A stretch of 64,000 bases of DNA from Viola odorata. Lineage: Eukaryota; Streptophyta; Magnoliopsida; Malpighiales; Violaceae. The translations under genes were made by a program, and so were the position numbers. Shown here piece by piece: positions 11,301 through 23,091 of the stretch. Position 1 is the stretch's first letter. Each line of letters begins with the position of its first letter. Below the pieces are notes generated by a model, which was not told where the DNA came from, did not search any database, and was given only the letters and a program-made list of their open reading frames with translations. The stretch is from positions 22,244,579 to 22,308,578 of the forward strand of contig OY829542.1 in the NCBI GenBank assembly GCA_963691705.1. The letters are read 5' to 3'.

Positions 11301-12634
11301 AACCTGCCTTTGCTGAAAGCTCCACAAATATACAGATTTCATTTAACAGCATACCTCTGTAAATTTTCCCGAGTCAAATCAGTTGCAGCTTTCTTTCTTT
11401 TTGGAGCAAAATTTGGGCCTTTTCTCACTGAGTAGCCTTTCCATGTCCTAGAATACAAATCAAAGGAAGCATTCAGGTTCCAACCATATAGAAGAATAAA
11501 CATATTTCATGAAGGAGACAAATTAAGATCATTACTCTAAAGAAATCAGCTTTCTTGCTTTGAGAGCACTTATATCATCTTTGTGAATCTTCTGCAATCA
11601 CGGTAAACTGGGAAACTTAATAAAAATAAATAAATCTAAATGACCTAAGTATTGGGTAGAATAGAGGATCTAATGAACCACTTTTAGATTAAACACAAAA
11701 AGAAGGCTAATGGACTGCACACTGACTGAACCAGTCCTAACTTAAGCAAATACCAGAGAAAAAGTTTCATCATATCTTCTACCATACAAATTTTGACAAA
11801 GACTTAATGTATAGAGAACAAGCACACACATTCGCATCCTTTTCATCATTTATCTGTAAAAGCAGCTGCTTGACTTTATCCTCCACATGTTGAACCTACA
11901 GCAATCACAAAACAAACCAACTTCAAACAATGAAGAGCATTAAGACACTAATGTGGGTAAAACGATAAAAGTTACCCAGCTAAAATGTTTTCTAAACCAG
12001 AACACATATAATTATCATGGCATGTCAACAATGCGTAAAGAATATATGTTAATGGAACTATCTCAAAAGCTTGAAATCACCTTTCTAGACAGTTGCTTTC
12101 CCATAACCAACCACTTATTCTTTGCAGCCTGTGAGCAACCAATTTTGAAAACAGCAGGATCCAGCTTTTTCTGCATCAAAAGAAAACAAAAACAACACAA
12201 TTTCAGCAAATTTATATACTACAATTATACACAGAAGAAAAAGGGAATGAGACCACACAGGAACAATATGAGAACCTGCAATTCATCTTTTGATGTGCTT
12301 CCCTCTTCCGGTAACGCCAAGAACAGCTGCATTTCGGGCGACCCTTCTGCAGCATATTTGGCTCCCTCGTCGGTAAGTACCCACTTCTCCTTCTTGATAT
12401 CCTGTTTTCACGGAAATATCAATCAAGAATCTTTAACACTTGAGGTTAACCAGATATGATTAGTATTATGAGCGAGGGTACCTCAGCGTCGAGGAAGCGA
12501 AAGCCGTGAAGGCTTTTAATGACATTAACAACCTCGTTGTGAGGAAGTTCCTGCTCGTCAGCAAAGGCACCAGAATCTGCGATTTCTCCGTTCTTATCTA
12601 AGTAGCTAAGAATTGCATCCTCCGCCGCCGCCAT
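8322..12634 (-). CDS. FARSA: cytosolic phenylalanine--tRNA ligase alpha subunit
   Basis: The enzyme charges tRNA-Phe with phenylalanine in the cytosol as an alpha2-beta2 tetramer; alpha holds the class II catalytic core. Eighteen coding exons, all in consistent phase, give 497 aa (plant orthologues are about 485): 12634-12482, 12401-12276, 12170-12081, 11895-11830, 11591-11536, 11447-11355, 11221-11131, 10817-10780, 10687-10649, 10523-10447, 10366-10282, 10207-10111, 9628-9520, 9246-9175, 8864-8798, 8721-8596, 8510-8456, 8375-8322. The N-terminal third is the winged-helix tRNA/DNA-binding-fold region. 'GHLHPL' starts motif 1 (about residue 218). Motif 2 is '[19 protein letters not shown]' (356-374). 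Motif 3 contains '[10 protein letters not shown]' (about 455). The start codon is the first ATG before 'AAAEDAIL'. All introns are GT-AG except intron 7. No disabling changes seen. FARSA is the animal symbol for this orthologue. Confidence 0.95.
10818..11130 (-). other. GC-AG intron in the PheRS gene
   Basis: Between exons 7 and 8 the donor reads AACAAG|GCAAGA, not GT, with a normal CAG| acceptor at 10818. The neighbouring protein ('GHLHPLNK' then 'VKEQFKTIF') is continuous only if this GC donor is used. GC donors are a known minor class, about 1% of plant introns. Confidence 0.85.
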
Positions 12635-12795
12635 TGTTGTTGATGGAGAGCTATCTTTGCTTCGCGTCTGTGTTGAACGCTGACAAAAAAGAACAGTATC
12701 CACACCCACCACGCGGCTTGCATCAGTTTCAATTGTTCGCGCAATAGGGTTGGGCCTGCTCTTAGGCCTTACTTGTCCTTTGTTGACGTTGCATG
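12635..12795 (-). promoter_or_regulatory. PheRS 5' leader and promoter-proximal region
   Basis: The 161 bp between the start codon and transposon C contain two AGGCCY-type boxes (12762 and, in the transposon end, 12813), similar to site II elements of plant housekeeping promoters. No clear TATA box is visible. A 24-bp word beginning TAGGGTTGGGCCTGC occurs at 12746 and again at 12796, so the transposon boundary duplicates promoter sequence. Confidence 0.45.
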
Positions 12796-13948
12796 TAGGG
12801 TTGGGCCTGCTCTTAGGCCCGACCGACCCAGTATATGAAATTCATCCCCGGCTCTGCCTGGGGATTTCCTGCTCCAGTCTTCGGGCGGGCTGGGGATTCT
12901 CCCGGTAGTTTATGGGCGAGGACGGGGATCCCTCTCTTTGAATTTTGATATGGATCTTTTTTTATAATAATATATAATTTTCTTAAATATTGAATAATGA
13001 ACATAAGTCCATGATATTCTTAATAATATTATATATTAAAGTAATAATTAATAGTAAATTATTAATATGTGTGGTATTTTTAATAACTAATGGTATTAAG
13101 TTATTTGTATACTTAATTGATGATATGACTATGATAATCATAGTTATCAGAACCGGACCGGACAGCGAACCGTTTTCGCCAATTTGGTGGTTCAACCGGG
13201 TTGAATCGGGTTCGACCGGATTGTAGAAGCTGGTCCGTCTGGAACCGTTTACACATTAAATCGGTAAATCTTAGAAGATAAAACCGGATTGAACCGGCTG
13301 GTTTTTACTGTAGCATTTTATAATATATCAAAAAATATTATTAAAATTGAAAAAGTCCAAAAACGACGTCGTTTTGGGACTTTTCAAAACGGCGTCGTTT
13401 TGGTTTGGCTCATCAAACCGGCCGGTTCGCCGGTTATGTAAAAACTGACCGGTTTGACCGGTTGAACCCGGTTCACATGCTTATTCGGTCCGATAGCTGA
13501 ATCGAACCGGAAACTTGACAAAACACCGGTTGAACCGGACGGACCGGCCGGTCAGGTCCGGTTCTGATAACTATGATGATAATAATACTTTTTTTACTAA
13601 AAATATTAATTTTCTTCATTATTATATATAATGGCATTTCGTAATTATTTTACTACAGGTACAGGAATGGGTACGGGGAGGGTAGTGGACGAGTAACCAG
13701 GGCGGGGATGGGGCGAGGATGACCATCCCCATTCCTAGCTCGTTCCTCGATCAAACCAGTGCAAGGAATCCCCAACCTCGAAACGGGGTCGAGTATGGGG
13801 CCGGGTAACCAGAGCGGGGGATGGGTGAGGATGACCATCCCATCCCTACTCTATTCCCCGATCAAACCGAACGACCAAGAAAATTCCCTCCCATAATGAG
13901 GCATGGCGTTCTGAGGCGGGTATGGGGCGGGAGAAATTATCATCCCTA
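12796..13948. mobile_element. hAT-like element C (GGGGATGGGG type)
   Basis: The termini are TAGGG (left) and CCCTA (right). The flanks GTTGCATG (12788-12795) and GGTGCATG (13949-13956) match at 7 of 8 positions. Both ends are rich in GGGGATGGGG/CCCCGATC-type blocks, and the centre is AT-rich. No coding sequence is present. Element A (13139-13575) is nested in it. The terminal inverted repeat is very short, so the left boundary is less certain than the right; an alternative left end is 12746. Confidence 0.65.
13139..13575. mobile_element. short hAT element A, nested in C
   Basis: Inverted ends CATAGTTATCAGAACCGGAC and GTCCGGTTCTGATAACTATG are flanked by the exact 8-bp repeat ATGATAAT (13131-13138 and 13576-13583). 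At 437 bp it is entirely non-coding, built of AACCGG/CCGGTT runs. The centre has two copies of a palindromic AAACGRCGYCGTTTT word (about 13362 and 13387). Confidence 0.92.
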
Positions 13949-13965
13949 GGTGCATGCTATCTTTG

Positions 13966-15132
13966 CCTGGTTATCAGAACCGGACCGGACCGACTGGTCT
14001 GACCGGTTCAACAGGAATTTTTCACATTTCCGATCCGATTCAACTATTGGACCGGATATGCATATGAATCGGGTTCGACCGGTAGAACCGGTCAGTTTTT
14101 AAAGAACCTGTGAACCGGTCAGTTTTCTGTCAAACCGGCTGGTTTGATGTTGGAAGGCTCAGAATCCGAACTGTTTCGGATTCCAAATGTCGGATCCGAC
14201 GGATTCTGATATTTATAACCTTAATTTTCCCAAATACAACCCAACCAAACCCTTATTTTCATTTTCAATTTCAATTTCAACTCCAACAACTCACACCCTC
14301 AATCTCTGCCAACACCATTGCAAATCAAAAAACTCATCTCACACTCTCTGCCTCACCCATCCCGCTCAGATCCATCCTCCATCACAAAGCCCCCATTTTC
14401 GTCCTTCACAAATACAACAAAAATCAATTCCGATCTACCCACACCGTCGTCGCTGCATTCAAATCCATCACCAAAACTACCAAATTGCCATCATTACCAT
14501 CATTAAAGAACAAAGAAGAGAATTGGAAGAAGAAAAAAAACCAGAAAAGAAAAAAGAAATAAAAAGAGAGTGTGAGTGTGAGGCTGGCCGAGGAAAGAAA
14601 AAGAAAGAAAAGAAAAGGGAAAGAGGAAAAAAAGGAAAAAGAAAGAAAGGAATGAGTGTGAGCGTGAGGCTGGGAGGAAAGAAAAAGAAAGAAAAGAAAA
14701 GGTAAAGAGGAAAGAAAGGAATGAGTGTGAGGCAGCCCAAAACAAAAAGAAATAAAAAATAAGAGATGGGATGTGGCCCAATAAGAAAAAAATGAGAATT
14801 GTTAGAAGAATTGTTAGAATTGTCCAAACTCGAGCTTTAAATGTTGGATTGTTTCTTTATTTTGTAATTTGGATATTTAAGTGTGTTTGAACTTTGAATA
14901 TCATTTCATTTGAATGTTGGATAATTTCTTTATTTTCAACTTTTGATCTACTTGATATTTTATTTTGATATATTATAAAATGCTACAGTAAAAAACCAGT
15001 CGGTTTAATCCGGTTCAATCATCTAAGACTGAACGGTTCAAAACGGTTCAACATCTAAAATCCGGTCAAACCCGGTTCAACCACAAAATTTTCATTTCCG
15101 GTTTGTTGTCCAGTCCGGTTCTGATAACTATG
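13966..15132. mobile_element. hAT element B, same family as A
   Basis: The left end is CCTGGTTATCAGAACCGGAC; the right end mirrors it as CCGGTTCTGATAACTATG. The target duplication TATCTTTG is exact (13958-13965 and 15133-15140). The last 200 bp are homologous to element G (shared 'ctacttgatattttattttga' block, 14949 and 24310) and, inverted, to A. The inside carries about 600 bp of foreign-looking sequence, including open frames at 14110-14562 and 14187-14705 that look like a gene leader followed by low-complexity A/G repeats. I do not consider them genes. Confidence 0.9.
14570..14733. repeat. purine-rich imperfect repeat inside element B
   Basis: About two and a half copies of an 80-bp unit: GTGTGAGGCTGG-type head followed by a GAAAGAAAAAGAAAG-rich tail. 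One strand is almost pure purine. It makes long open frames on both strands by composition alone. Confidence 0.75.
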
Positions 15133-15140
15133 TATCTTTG

Positions 15141-15640
15141 TATTGTTAACTTTTTATAATATTTTTAAAAAATAAATTTATTCTTGTACATTCATTTTAA
15201 TTGTGTGAATTGTGGTTCCATATTATGATGTTGTAGATCGAAATTATTACACCATATTTATTGTCATTTAATACTGAAAACTAATAAAATAAAATTTTAA
15301 ATTATTATAAGGTAAAACAATTTACTTTTAAATATACTCATATGTCATTCTTCATCTTCAATTTCTTTTCCATTTCTACTTTCATATTTAAACACCTCTT
15401 ATCATTTTCACCTCCAAATTGTCTCCATTATTTTTTTCAATTAGTCATCCTCAATGCCTAAAATTTAAAGACATTAAATTATTTATGATAAATCAAAAAT
15501 ATATAAGAGCCGATCTATGAAAATAAAATAGTTGAAATAAATATTTATTTGAATTATAAGATTTTTTATTTTATATAAATAAAGAACAATTTGCCTTTAT
15601 TTTTATAATATTATATTTGTAACATCATCATAAGTTGATA
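15141..15640. other. AT-rich intergenic stretch, nothing recognised
   Basis: No open frame with protein-like composition, no transposon ends. It only shows T- and A-rich runs between element B and the Stowaway element. Confidence 0.5.
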
Positions 15641-15849
15641 TTTCCTCTGTACTTTAATAACTGTAAGGTATATATTTTGTACAAATGACAAAAAAAAAAA
15701 TTATGCATCAACCCAATTTGATGATAGTGTGATAATTTAAGTGGAAATTAAGAGAAAAAAAATGAAACAATGGAATAAAATAAGATCAAAAATCATTGTT
15801 TTCAATTTTCTACTATTCTAAAATGTATGTTATTAAAGTATAGAGGGAG
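15641..15849. mobile_element. Stowaway-like MITE
   Basis: The left end TTTCCTCTGTACTTTAATAA and right end TTATTAAAGTATAGAGGGAG form an imperfect inverted repeat of about 21 bp. Both are flanked by TA (15639-15640, 15850-15851). The 209-bp length, TA target and CTCCCTC terminus are typical of Tc1/mariner Stowaway elements in plants. Confidence 0.85.
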
Positions 15850-15919
15850 TACTTTTTTTTTAATTAATGATGTATTAGAGAAAATATCAAATTTTGTTTT
15901 GATCTAGTGTATGTGGAAG

Positions 15920-16602
15920 TAGGGTTGTTCATCAAAAATTTTGGATTCCTTTTCAACAATTTTTTTGAAATTTGGAACTTCCGTTTTAGTTTTAAAATCT
16001 TCCGATTGCGATATTTGCAATACTGCTTTCGAAATAAATTCATATTGGAATTCAGAAGTTCCACAATTCTGATTACAGAACCAGTTTCAAATAACAAAAA
16101 TAATAAGATTGAACTCCATAGAAGAGAGTTTAATCTTAGGGGAGAATGAAGCATTAGTTTTTTTGGATCTATAACAACAAGACGGGAAAGGGACCATAGG
16201 AGATGAAAATAGAGAGATCGACAGTGAATCAGATTTGGTGGTCGGTGATGCTTTCGAAATAGAGGATGGGAGCAAGCAATCAGTATGGCGGCGACGGAGA
16301 AAACTAAAAAGAAAGGAAAAGGGTTTCGCGTGTGTATGGTGGTTAAGGAGATTAATTAATCATTTTATTGTAAATTAATAATGTAAATCAATAATAGAAA
16401 TAAACAGACAGCTAGAATAAATGTAAATTACTAGTATATTAATATTTATGTAATTGTAAAGTTTCAGAAATTATGAGAGTCTGAATATAGATTGAAATTT
16501 CCATTCCATATAAATTTTAGAGACAACCTTCCGTTCCAAATAGAAGAATTTTGAGTTTGAAAATTTAGAAATTCAGAATTTGAATTTCGATGAACAACCT
16601 TA
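15920..16602. mobile_element. TIR element D, hAT-like, non-autonomous
   Basis: AGGGTTGTTCATC at the left is mirrored by GATGAACAACCTTA at the right, with about 28 bp of imperfect inverted repeat rich in AAATTT and GAATT words. Flanking sequence shows only a weak 8-bp match (TGTGGAAG versus TGGGGAGA), so the copy is old. Open frames on both strands at 15864-16154 cover it but have no protein signature. Confidence 0.6.
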
Positions 16603-17802
16603 TGGGGAGAAAAGAAGAGCAGATGCAAGGAACGGATGAGAAGAGATGAGAGAGAAAAAAACTGGTGGAATGAATAAGAAGATGTGGGTGAGTTTAGTTT
16701 CGAGGCATTTTTTTTTCTTAAAAAATATGGGTGGGAGTCTGTGTGTTAGCTTAATTTTGAGAGGAAGTTCTTTCGTATTTATTTTTATAAAAGAATACTT
16801 ATTTCCCGTAACTCATTTATTGTCTAGTTCGTGGCAAAAATAATATAAGAGATTCGAACCATCTCATTTCTGCCTATAAAAATGTATTTGATTTTATCAA
16901 ATGATATGAGAAAGATAAAACAAGGTACAACAATTTTTTTAAATGTAAAAAATGATCAAATGTGAAAATGGATACATATATGATGTGGTACTTAGGATAT
17001 GATACGTCGATAAATACATAATTTTTACTTTATATTTAATTTTTTAATTTACTTTAACGTATCTGATACGTATCGGGCAAGTAGCTAATCTAGTGATACA
17101 TGTATAGATACGATAGATTACGGTAATCTTATACAAATTTAAAATGTGTTACGTCAATAAATACAGGAGTACAATTTTTTAAAATTTTAAGATATCATAT
17201 GTCGATAGATATAAATACATGTTAAAAAATATGCTCCATCAATAAATACCGGAATCAATCAGAAAATTTATGATACAATATGTCGATAGATATGTGAATT
17301 TAGTTTTAATATTAACATATAAAATCTATATTTAAAATTTTAATAATATTTTCATGTATCACATACATACCCTGCAAGTATCAGAGGCCTAGTGTGATGA
17401 GCTCGTACCGAACTCTCCTAATTCTTATCCAAAATGCAACACCTATAATAGAAAAAGGGAAAAAAAATAGAAGTCAGACTCATACGTACATGCCAATATG
17501 GGAAAAAATGGACATATCTCAACCCAACGGTTCATAGTAAAGGCTTTCTTTTACCAAAGAAAGCATCTTTTTATCGAGTAAACAACTTTTTATTCATCAG
17601 TTAAATCCTAATAGGATTGAACTTTACCACATGTCAATGTCCCATAGGAAGACCATGTCTCGAAGGAGGGAGATAATGGAGGAAGATGGTTTCAAAAATT
17701 AGAGTACTTTTAATTACCAATATATGATCAGTTAAAAACTCAAAATTCACTTTGGAAAGAAGTTTTTAGTTTTTATTTTCTAGTGGTGGTATTGACAAGT
17801 TA
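16603..17802. other. intergenic stretch with dispersed GTCGATA repeats
   Basis: No gene seen; an open frame at 16646-16843 has no recognisable feature. Between about 16975 and 17310 a word like GATATNATAYGTCGATARATA recurs about five times with changes ('tacgtcgataaatac', 'tacgtcaataaatac', 'tatgtcgatagatat' twice, 'ctccatcaataaatac'). GATACGTATC palindromes lie between them. Confidence 0.55.
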
Positions 17803-18077
17803 CACTACGTTTGGCTAGGAGGGTTTGGTGGGGAAGTAAGAGAAATGTTAGAAATTAACCCTCAAACTTTATTTGGTAATTTTTTTATTTAAGGGAGGGA
17901 AGGGTATTAGAGGGTTGAGGAGGGTCCAAACAAGGGTAAGATTTATTACTTACCTTTCCCTTATAAAATATCTAAGCATGGGAAATGTTCATACCTTTAC
18001 TTAGCTTTCCTCACCCTTCATTTCTCCTACAAACCATTCTCTTACTTTCTCTTCCCCTCACCTATCCAAACATAATG
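17803..18077. mobile_element. Harbinger/Tourist-type MITE
   Basis: Ends CACTACGTTTGGCTAGG and CCTATCCAAACATAATG are inverted repeats. Both flanks carry the trinucleotide TTA (17800-17802, 18078-18080), the target preference of PIF/Harbinger elements. The 275-bp inside is non-coding with AGGGAGGGAAGGG and mirrored CCTTTCCCTT runs. Confidence 0.88.
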
Positions 18078-18431
18078 TTAGGCGGATCGAGTTGTAACAC
18101 TCGTACCCAGCAATTTGCTAACCGGGCACGAGCGCGATAGTGCTGCCATCTTTAAAAAAAATTATCCGTCTTAGGTGTTGCCTATTGTGGATCCTATGCT
18201 GCTAGTGTGCAACCTAGGTTTTGTCTATTAGTGTCCTAGGCATTGCCCGTGTGTGGCCTTTGTGTTGCCCATGTGTTGCATGCGAGGGTTTTGGCACTAG
18301 CATTGGGCCTTGTCGCCGGCTGGCTTTGGCCAACCTTGGTCTGACCCTAGACTTAGCAATTTTCATTATTTTCATCTAGTTTATAAGTTCATATATATTA
18401 CATTCATGGCATACTATACGCTAGAAAGGAA

Positions 18432-18510
18432 AAGAATTGTGAAACATCACAGTTGAACCCAAGCGAGGGCTTCCTACGTACTTCTTTATGGAAGATCAAA
18501 CCGCATGTAA
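18432..18510 (-). repeat. inverted partner of the 20915-20985 LTR-like block
   Basis: Read on the minus strand it contains GCGGTTTGATCTTCC, TACGTAGGAAGCC and GGGTTCAACTGTGAT in that order. The same three blocks occur in that order on the plus strand at 20919-20984. The two copies are about 2.5 kb apart and face each other. Confidence 0.75.
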
Positions 18511-20914
18511 TTTTTTACATATTATGACTTACTCTTGTGTGGCATCAATCTCACTAACCCATGTGGTACTGCTATGCCTAGGCTTGGGGATAGGGTTGTT
18601 GTTGCTTAAACTATCTAAAATGCAGGCATTGCTTAACAGAATCTCGCCAAACCACTAGCGATATGCCGCTAGTTTCTAGCCATCGACTTAAATACTCTTT
18701 TACTCATACTTGCACTAAGAATATGGCTTGACAAATTCCACGCCACTGTTTGAAAAATTATTAGCTTTTAAATATCAAAATGAATTTTAAAAACAACCTT
18801 CAATTATGTTACACATTGTTTTACCAATTAGAAAAGTGATTTGTCAAGATCCTCTCGTGTTAGGTTAACATGATAATCCATGTTAGTTAAATATTAACTC
18901 TTTATTATTTATAATTGGCTAAGATTATTTGCACTAATATAAGCTAATAATTATTAAATTAAATTCTCATTTGTCTACAAAATATAAATTATTTTTTTCG
19001 AACAAAAAATTCAGGAAGTGAGATCTTTTTTTTAGGTGATGTAATACCTAGGTTAAGGTGGTTAGAAAAAATTGTATGGTTTCTTAATTATATCGTAAAG
19101 TCTCATAATTAATCTGTATGGTTCCATGATTAATCCGTAAGATTTCCTATTTGAATTATAACACATTATTATGAGTTTCAAACAATAAGTAAAATTTTAC
19201 GAAAATAATTATTAGTTATGAGAATACACAAAAATTATACAAAATTGGAACGAATAATGTTCATCTTACTAAGTAAAAGTGAATAAATAAATAAATAAAT
19301 AAGAAAGGGACACCACATGGCCATTAAATGGCCATGAAATGCTTACCTCTAGAATTCGAGGCATAAAGGGGAAATGAGGAAGAAGAGAAAGAAAAGAAAA
19401 AGAAGAAAAAGGAGGAGCATCACAAGAGAAGAAAATGAGAAATCCTTGGGTGAGTTTAAGGTTAGTGCTCTTAGTTAGTAGCTAAATTTTATCTTTTATT
19501 AAAACTAATATGGGGTGTCTTGAAAATTGAGTAAATATTTATAAATTGGTAGACATAATTTCCATCAAGGATCACCATGCATGATGATAAATTTGGGTTA
19601 AATTGTGATAATTGGTGATATATATGATTAGTTAATCAAATTGATGGGTGAATTCATAATTAAGCAAGTGTTAGTTAAAGAAATTAACTAAGGTAATAAG
19701 AATAAGTTGAATTTAAGGGTTAAATGAATTAAGAGGGTTGAGGTGGTTCATTCTGAAATTTAATAATTATGGAGTTCTAGAAATACATAAATTAATACAA
19801 TTCAATTCCTAAATTTACGAAGATGGTGAAGTTTGGTCCCTAAACTGTATACATTTACAAATTAGTCCCTACATATGGACCAAATTTGATAACATATAGA
19901 AGACACAAATCCCTTGAACGTCTCATTAAGACGACCATACATCCTTCCTTGAATTAAAAGAAAGCAAAGAGAGGCGATACCATACAATTAGGTAATTAAG
20001 AGACTTAGAGCCTAACAAGCTCTCCGGGTGGAGGGAGTAAACAACTTACTCAGGGTACAAACAACTCGTCATGTGTTATAAAAAGGCAACAATCTCGCTA
20101 TTATGAAGCGAATTCTGCAATCCCGTTGTGATGAAGCGAACTCAACAATCTCGTTGTCATCTAGAGAACGCGACGATCTAAAATATTAACAGCAACCTAC
20201 AAACGAGCATGAGCAGTCGCCACACCTGGCCAACTAGCGATCTAAAGCTCAACGAAGCTCCTACTGGTGTCAGGCCGCCAAATCTACTTTCCAACCACTC
20301 ATATAGAGAAAGTACAAGGTCATTAAAACCCTTGCAAAAAGGAGTCTACGCTCGTTAATTAAGGCTGAAAACTAGACATTCTCTAGGAGAGTGAGAGGCT
20401 TAGAAAATCAGGGCAACATTTAATGTTACTTAAGGTACAAATTGATTAAGATATTATCAAGGGAAAAAGACTTTCATGCCCCTAGGTGTTAGAGTTTGAG
20501 GTCTATATAAACCCTTTATTTTCTAGACATATCTAATTGAATGCAATCATAAATACACACAACAACCTAATTCTACAAGCAATTACTACTTTTAAATCAT
20601 TGTTCTAATCATTAATCCATCTTTGATAAATAAGTTCTTAAGTTGAGATCCCAAACACTTGAAACTAATTTAAGCTTTAGAGTGTTTATCACAAGGGGAA
20701 ACACTTGTGATTTGTAGGTTACTACAAGGATCAAGAGAAGCAACAAGATCAAGGTCCAAGAAGAATTCCACATCAAAATCATCCCACTAAACCATTCCTA
20801 ATACACACCCTCTACGGACTACATTAACAAAATTGAAATGTTGTTTGTAGCTTTATAATGATGTATTTTGAATAATTAATGTGAGGTATTTTCATTTTGA
20901 TGATGATTTGAAGA

Positions 20915-20985
20915 ACTATGTGTGGTTTGATTTTCCCTAAGGAAATACGTAGGAAGCCTTCGGGTTCAACTGCGATATCAGTTGC
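20915..20985 (+). repeat. LTR-like block, plus orientation
   Basis: Contains GTGGTTTGATTTTCC, TACGTAGGAAGCC and GGGTTCAACTGCGAT, homologous to the inverted copy at 18432-18510. This type of 'cgtaggaagcc-ttcgggttcaac' block is familiar from plant Ty3/gypsy LTRs, but I could not find matching element ends. Confidence 0.7.
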
Positions 20986-21548
20986 TTCTTTATATATATA
21001 ATTTCGGTTGAAATTAAATGAATCAAATTATCAAGGTAACACTTGGTTTCAGATGTTTATGGTAACAAGGCAAGGCTCTAGATTTGATAAAGGATTAAAT
21101 GCAAGGCTGAGTCATATCAAAAATTTTACGAGAAGTTTAATGTAAAACGTGAAGTAAAATTCATTCATGGGTTAAATTTTGTTTTCGATGCCTAATCAAT
21201 TCGGTGCTTATATAAGAATGTTGGTATGAATTGTGTGTTGATGTTTGGAAGCACATTGGTGTCGGATATGTATGTTTGCTTGGATTATAATTGTAGTGTA
21301 TTGTTTCTTTATTTTTGCACTACTGAATATGAATGCGGGTATTATATTCCTTCTGAATTTCAATGAATACAACTTGATGACAGGTATATATCTACTTATA
21401 TGTGCAATTGATAAATGGTACTAGTTGATATTAAATTATTGGATCATAATATTCGGGGGAAAGTAAGGATGAATGGTTTGTATATGCTAATAATTTCATT
21501 TCAAGCCTTATAATTATGTGCGCATTGTGAATATATTGGGAGTATAAG

Positions 21549-21840
21549 GAGGTTGGTCTATCATGATAGAAGAGCTTCGAGCCATTAACCGACGACGTGG
21601 GGGTCATGAGTCATGTGGGGTTAAAGAGTGCCTCGAATCGTATCACTCGTGTTCGCGAGCGAGTTATTGATACATTTATATTATTGCTTATGTGTGAATA
21701 GTCTTGAGGGCTCGAAAAATTATTGCGTTATTGAGAAAATTTTAGCCTATCATAATAGAAAGGTCTTCAGATCATAACCGACGACGTGAGGGAAGGGTGC
21801 ATAACATCCTATTGCTCGTATTCGCGAATGAGTTTTTGAT
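21549..21840 (+). repeat. diverged direct repeat (two copies)
   Basis: A block of about 110 bp with CTATCATGATAGAAGAGCTTC, 'taaccgacgacgtg' and 'ctcgtgttcgcgagcgagtt' (21555-21665) returns as 'ctatcataatagaaaggtcttc', 'taaccgacgacgtgaggg' and 'ctcgtattcgcgaatgagtt' (21748-21836). It is an old internal duplication, probably within a degenerate LTR. Confidence 0.75.
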
Positions 21841-22304
21841 ATTGTGAATCAACTCCAAATCCTTACTTTACCTGAATCAATATTTGTTATACGAAACTAA
21901 GAAACCAAGAAAATGGATAAGTACATGAATGTGTAAGTATACAATGATAAATAATAAAAACAAACTTATTTTTAAGGTGTGCCAACAATGTGGTTGAATT
22001 TAATTCTTTAAACTTTTTAGTTATAAATTTTATGCAATTCATTCATTAAATAAATTCTAATTAAACTTTAGTAAATTAATTGAACTATTAAATCAATTTA
22101 TACCAAAAGAATACACATGATATAATTTCATATAGTACTATATAAATATCTCTAATATTTTGTTTTCATATTATGCATATAGATCCGATACATAAAACAT
22201 TGAAATATATTTATTTTTGTCCCTAATATTTCTTCTTCTCTATTTTTTTCTTTGCATCCATGCCATTAAAAATTTCTTTTTATTTACCAAACATGTCATC
22301 AAAG

Positions 22305-23083
22305 CAAGGTAGTCAAACCTTGCCCGACCGGTTTTACCGGGAAAACCAGTGCCGACCCTAGGGCGGGTTTGAAATTGCTTAAAACCCTCTTTTACGGGTT
22401 TTCAAGTGGCTCGATAAGGTCAACTGGGTCAACCGGTCAACGAGTTTTTTTGAGTTGATTCAATTTTTTAATAAAAAAAATCTATTCAACCTAATGAAAC
22501 CGTACTCAATCCAACCGGTTTGGTCAATAGCAATTTTTTTTTACTGAACTATATTACTTACGGGTCTAAGAAAAATATAAGTTCAGACCCAATATGTATA
22601 ATACATCAATGATCCATGACTATTGACAATTTTATAGGCTTATGGGGAGAGGTAGTTATGTTCTTTTTGATGTGGTATTATTTTATATCATGCTTCTTCT
22701 TTTTTTCATTCCTTTAATTCTTTGTGCCATTTTTATGGCTTTATTTTTATTTTTTTCATTTTCAATACATGCACATCATAGATTGTATAAGATTGACTAT
22801 TAACATTGATGATTCATATTTTCATCTAGACATTTTCAACACAAAAATTAAAGATAAAAAAGTATACATATTAGTTTTAAAATTCACGTAACAAAATTTT
22901 AGTAACTTATCAAGTTACTTTATGATAACAAATATGGTAGTTTATTATATATGGTTAAAATTACGAATAAATTTAAGTTTTCTGAGTTTTCCCGAGTTTT
23001 TTCAGGTTTTTCCAAATCGACCCTCTCACCCTTGACCATTTTCCTAAACTAGGTGTATGACCGGTCCGAGTTTTACAACATTG
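22305..23083. mobile_element. hAT element E with 8-bp target duplication
   Basis: Exact flanking repeat CATCAAAG (22297-22304 and 23084-23091). The left end CAAGGTAGTCAAACC pairs imperfectly with the right end (GTTTTACAACATTG). Subterminal GACCGG and CCGGT words are dense and the middle is AT-rich. The element is 779 bp and has no coding sequence. Confidence 0.85.
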
Positions 23084-23091
23084 CATCAAAG

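Larger units (their letters stand above)
18081..22296. other. long gene-free stretch with LTR-like debris
   Basis: About 4.2 kb without a convincing gene. Parts resemble plant LTRs: a TATA-like 'tctatataaaccc' at 20502 and a 'taggaagcc-ttcgggttcaac' block. Smaller repeats within it are listed separately. A tetranucleotide (AAAT)n run lies at 19272-19295. At 20090-20165 a word like 'caatctcgttgtgatgaagcg' recurs three times with changes. No protease, integrase or reverse transcriptase motif was seen. Confidence 0.5.

Noticed and set aside
9037..12459. Plus-strand and minus-strand open frames crossing PheRS introns
   Set aside because: All overlap verified exons or introns of the minus-strand gene and are shadows.
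14477..14827. Minus-strand frames rich in Phe/Leu/Ser opposite the purine tract
   Set aside because: Created by the A/G repeat on the other strand; no protein-like complexity.
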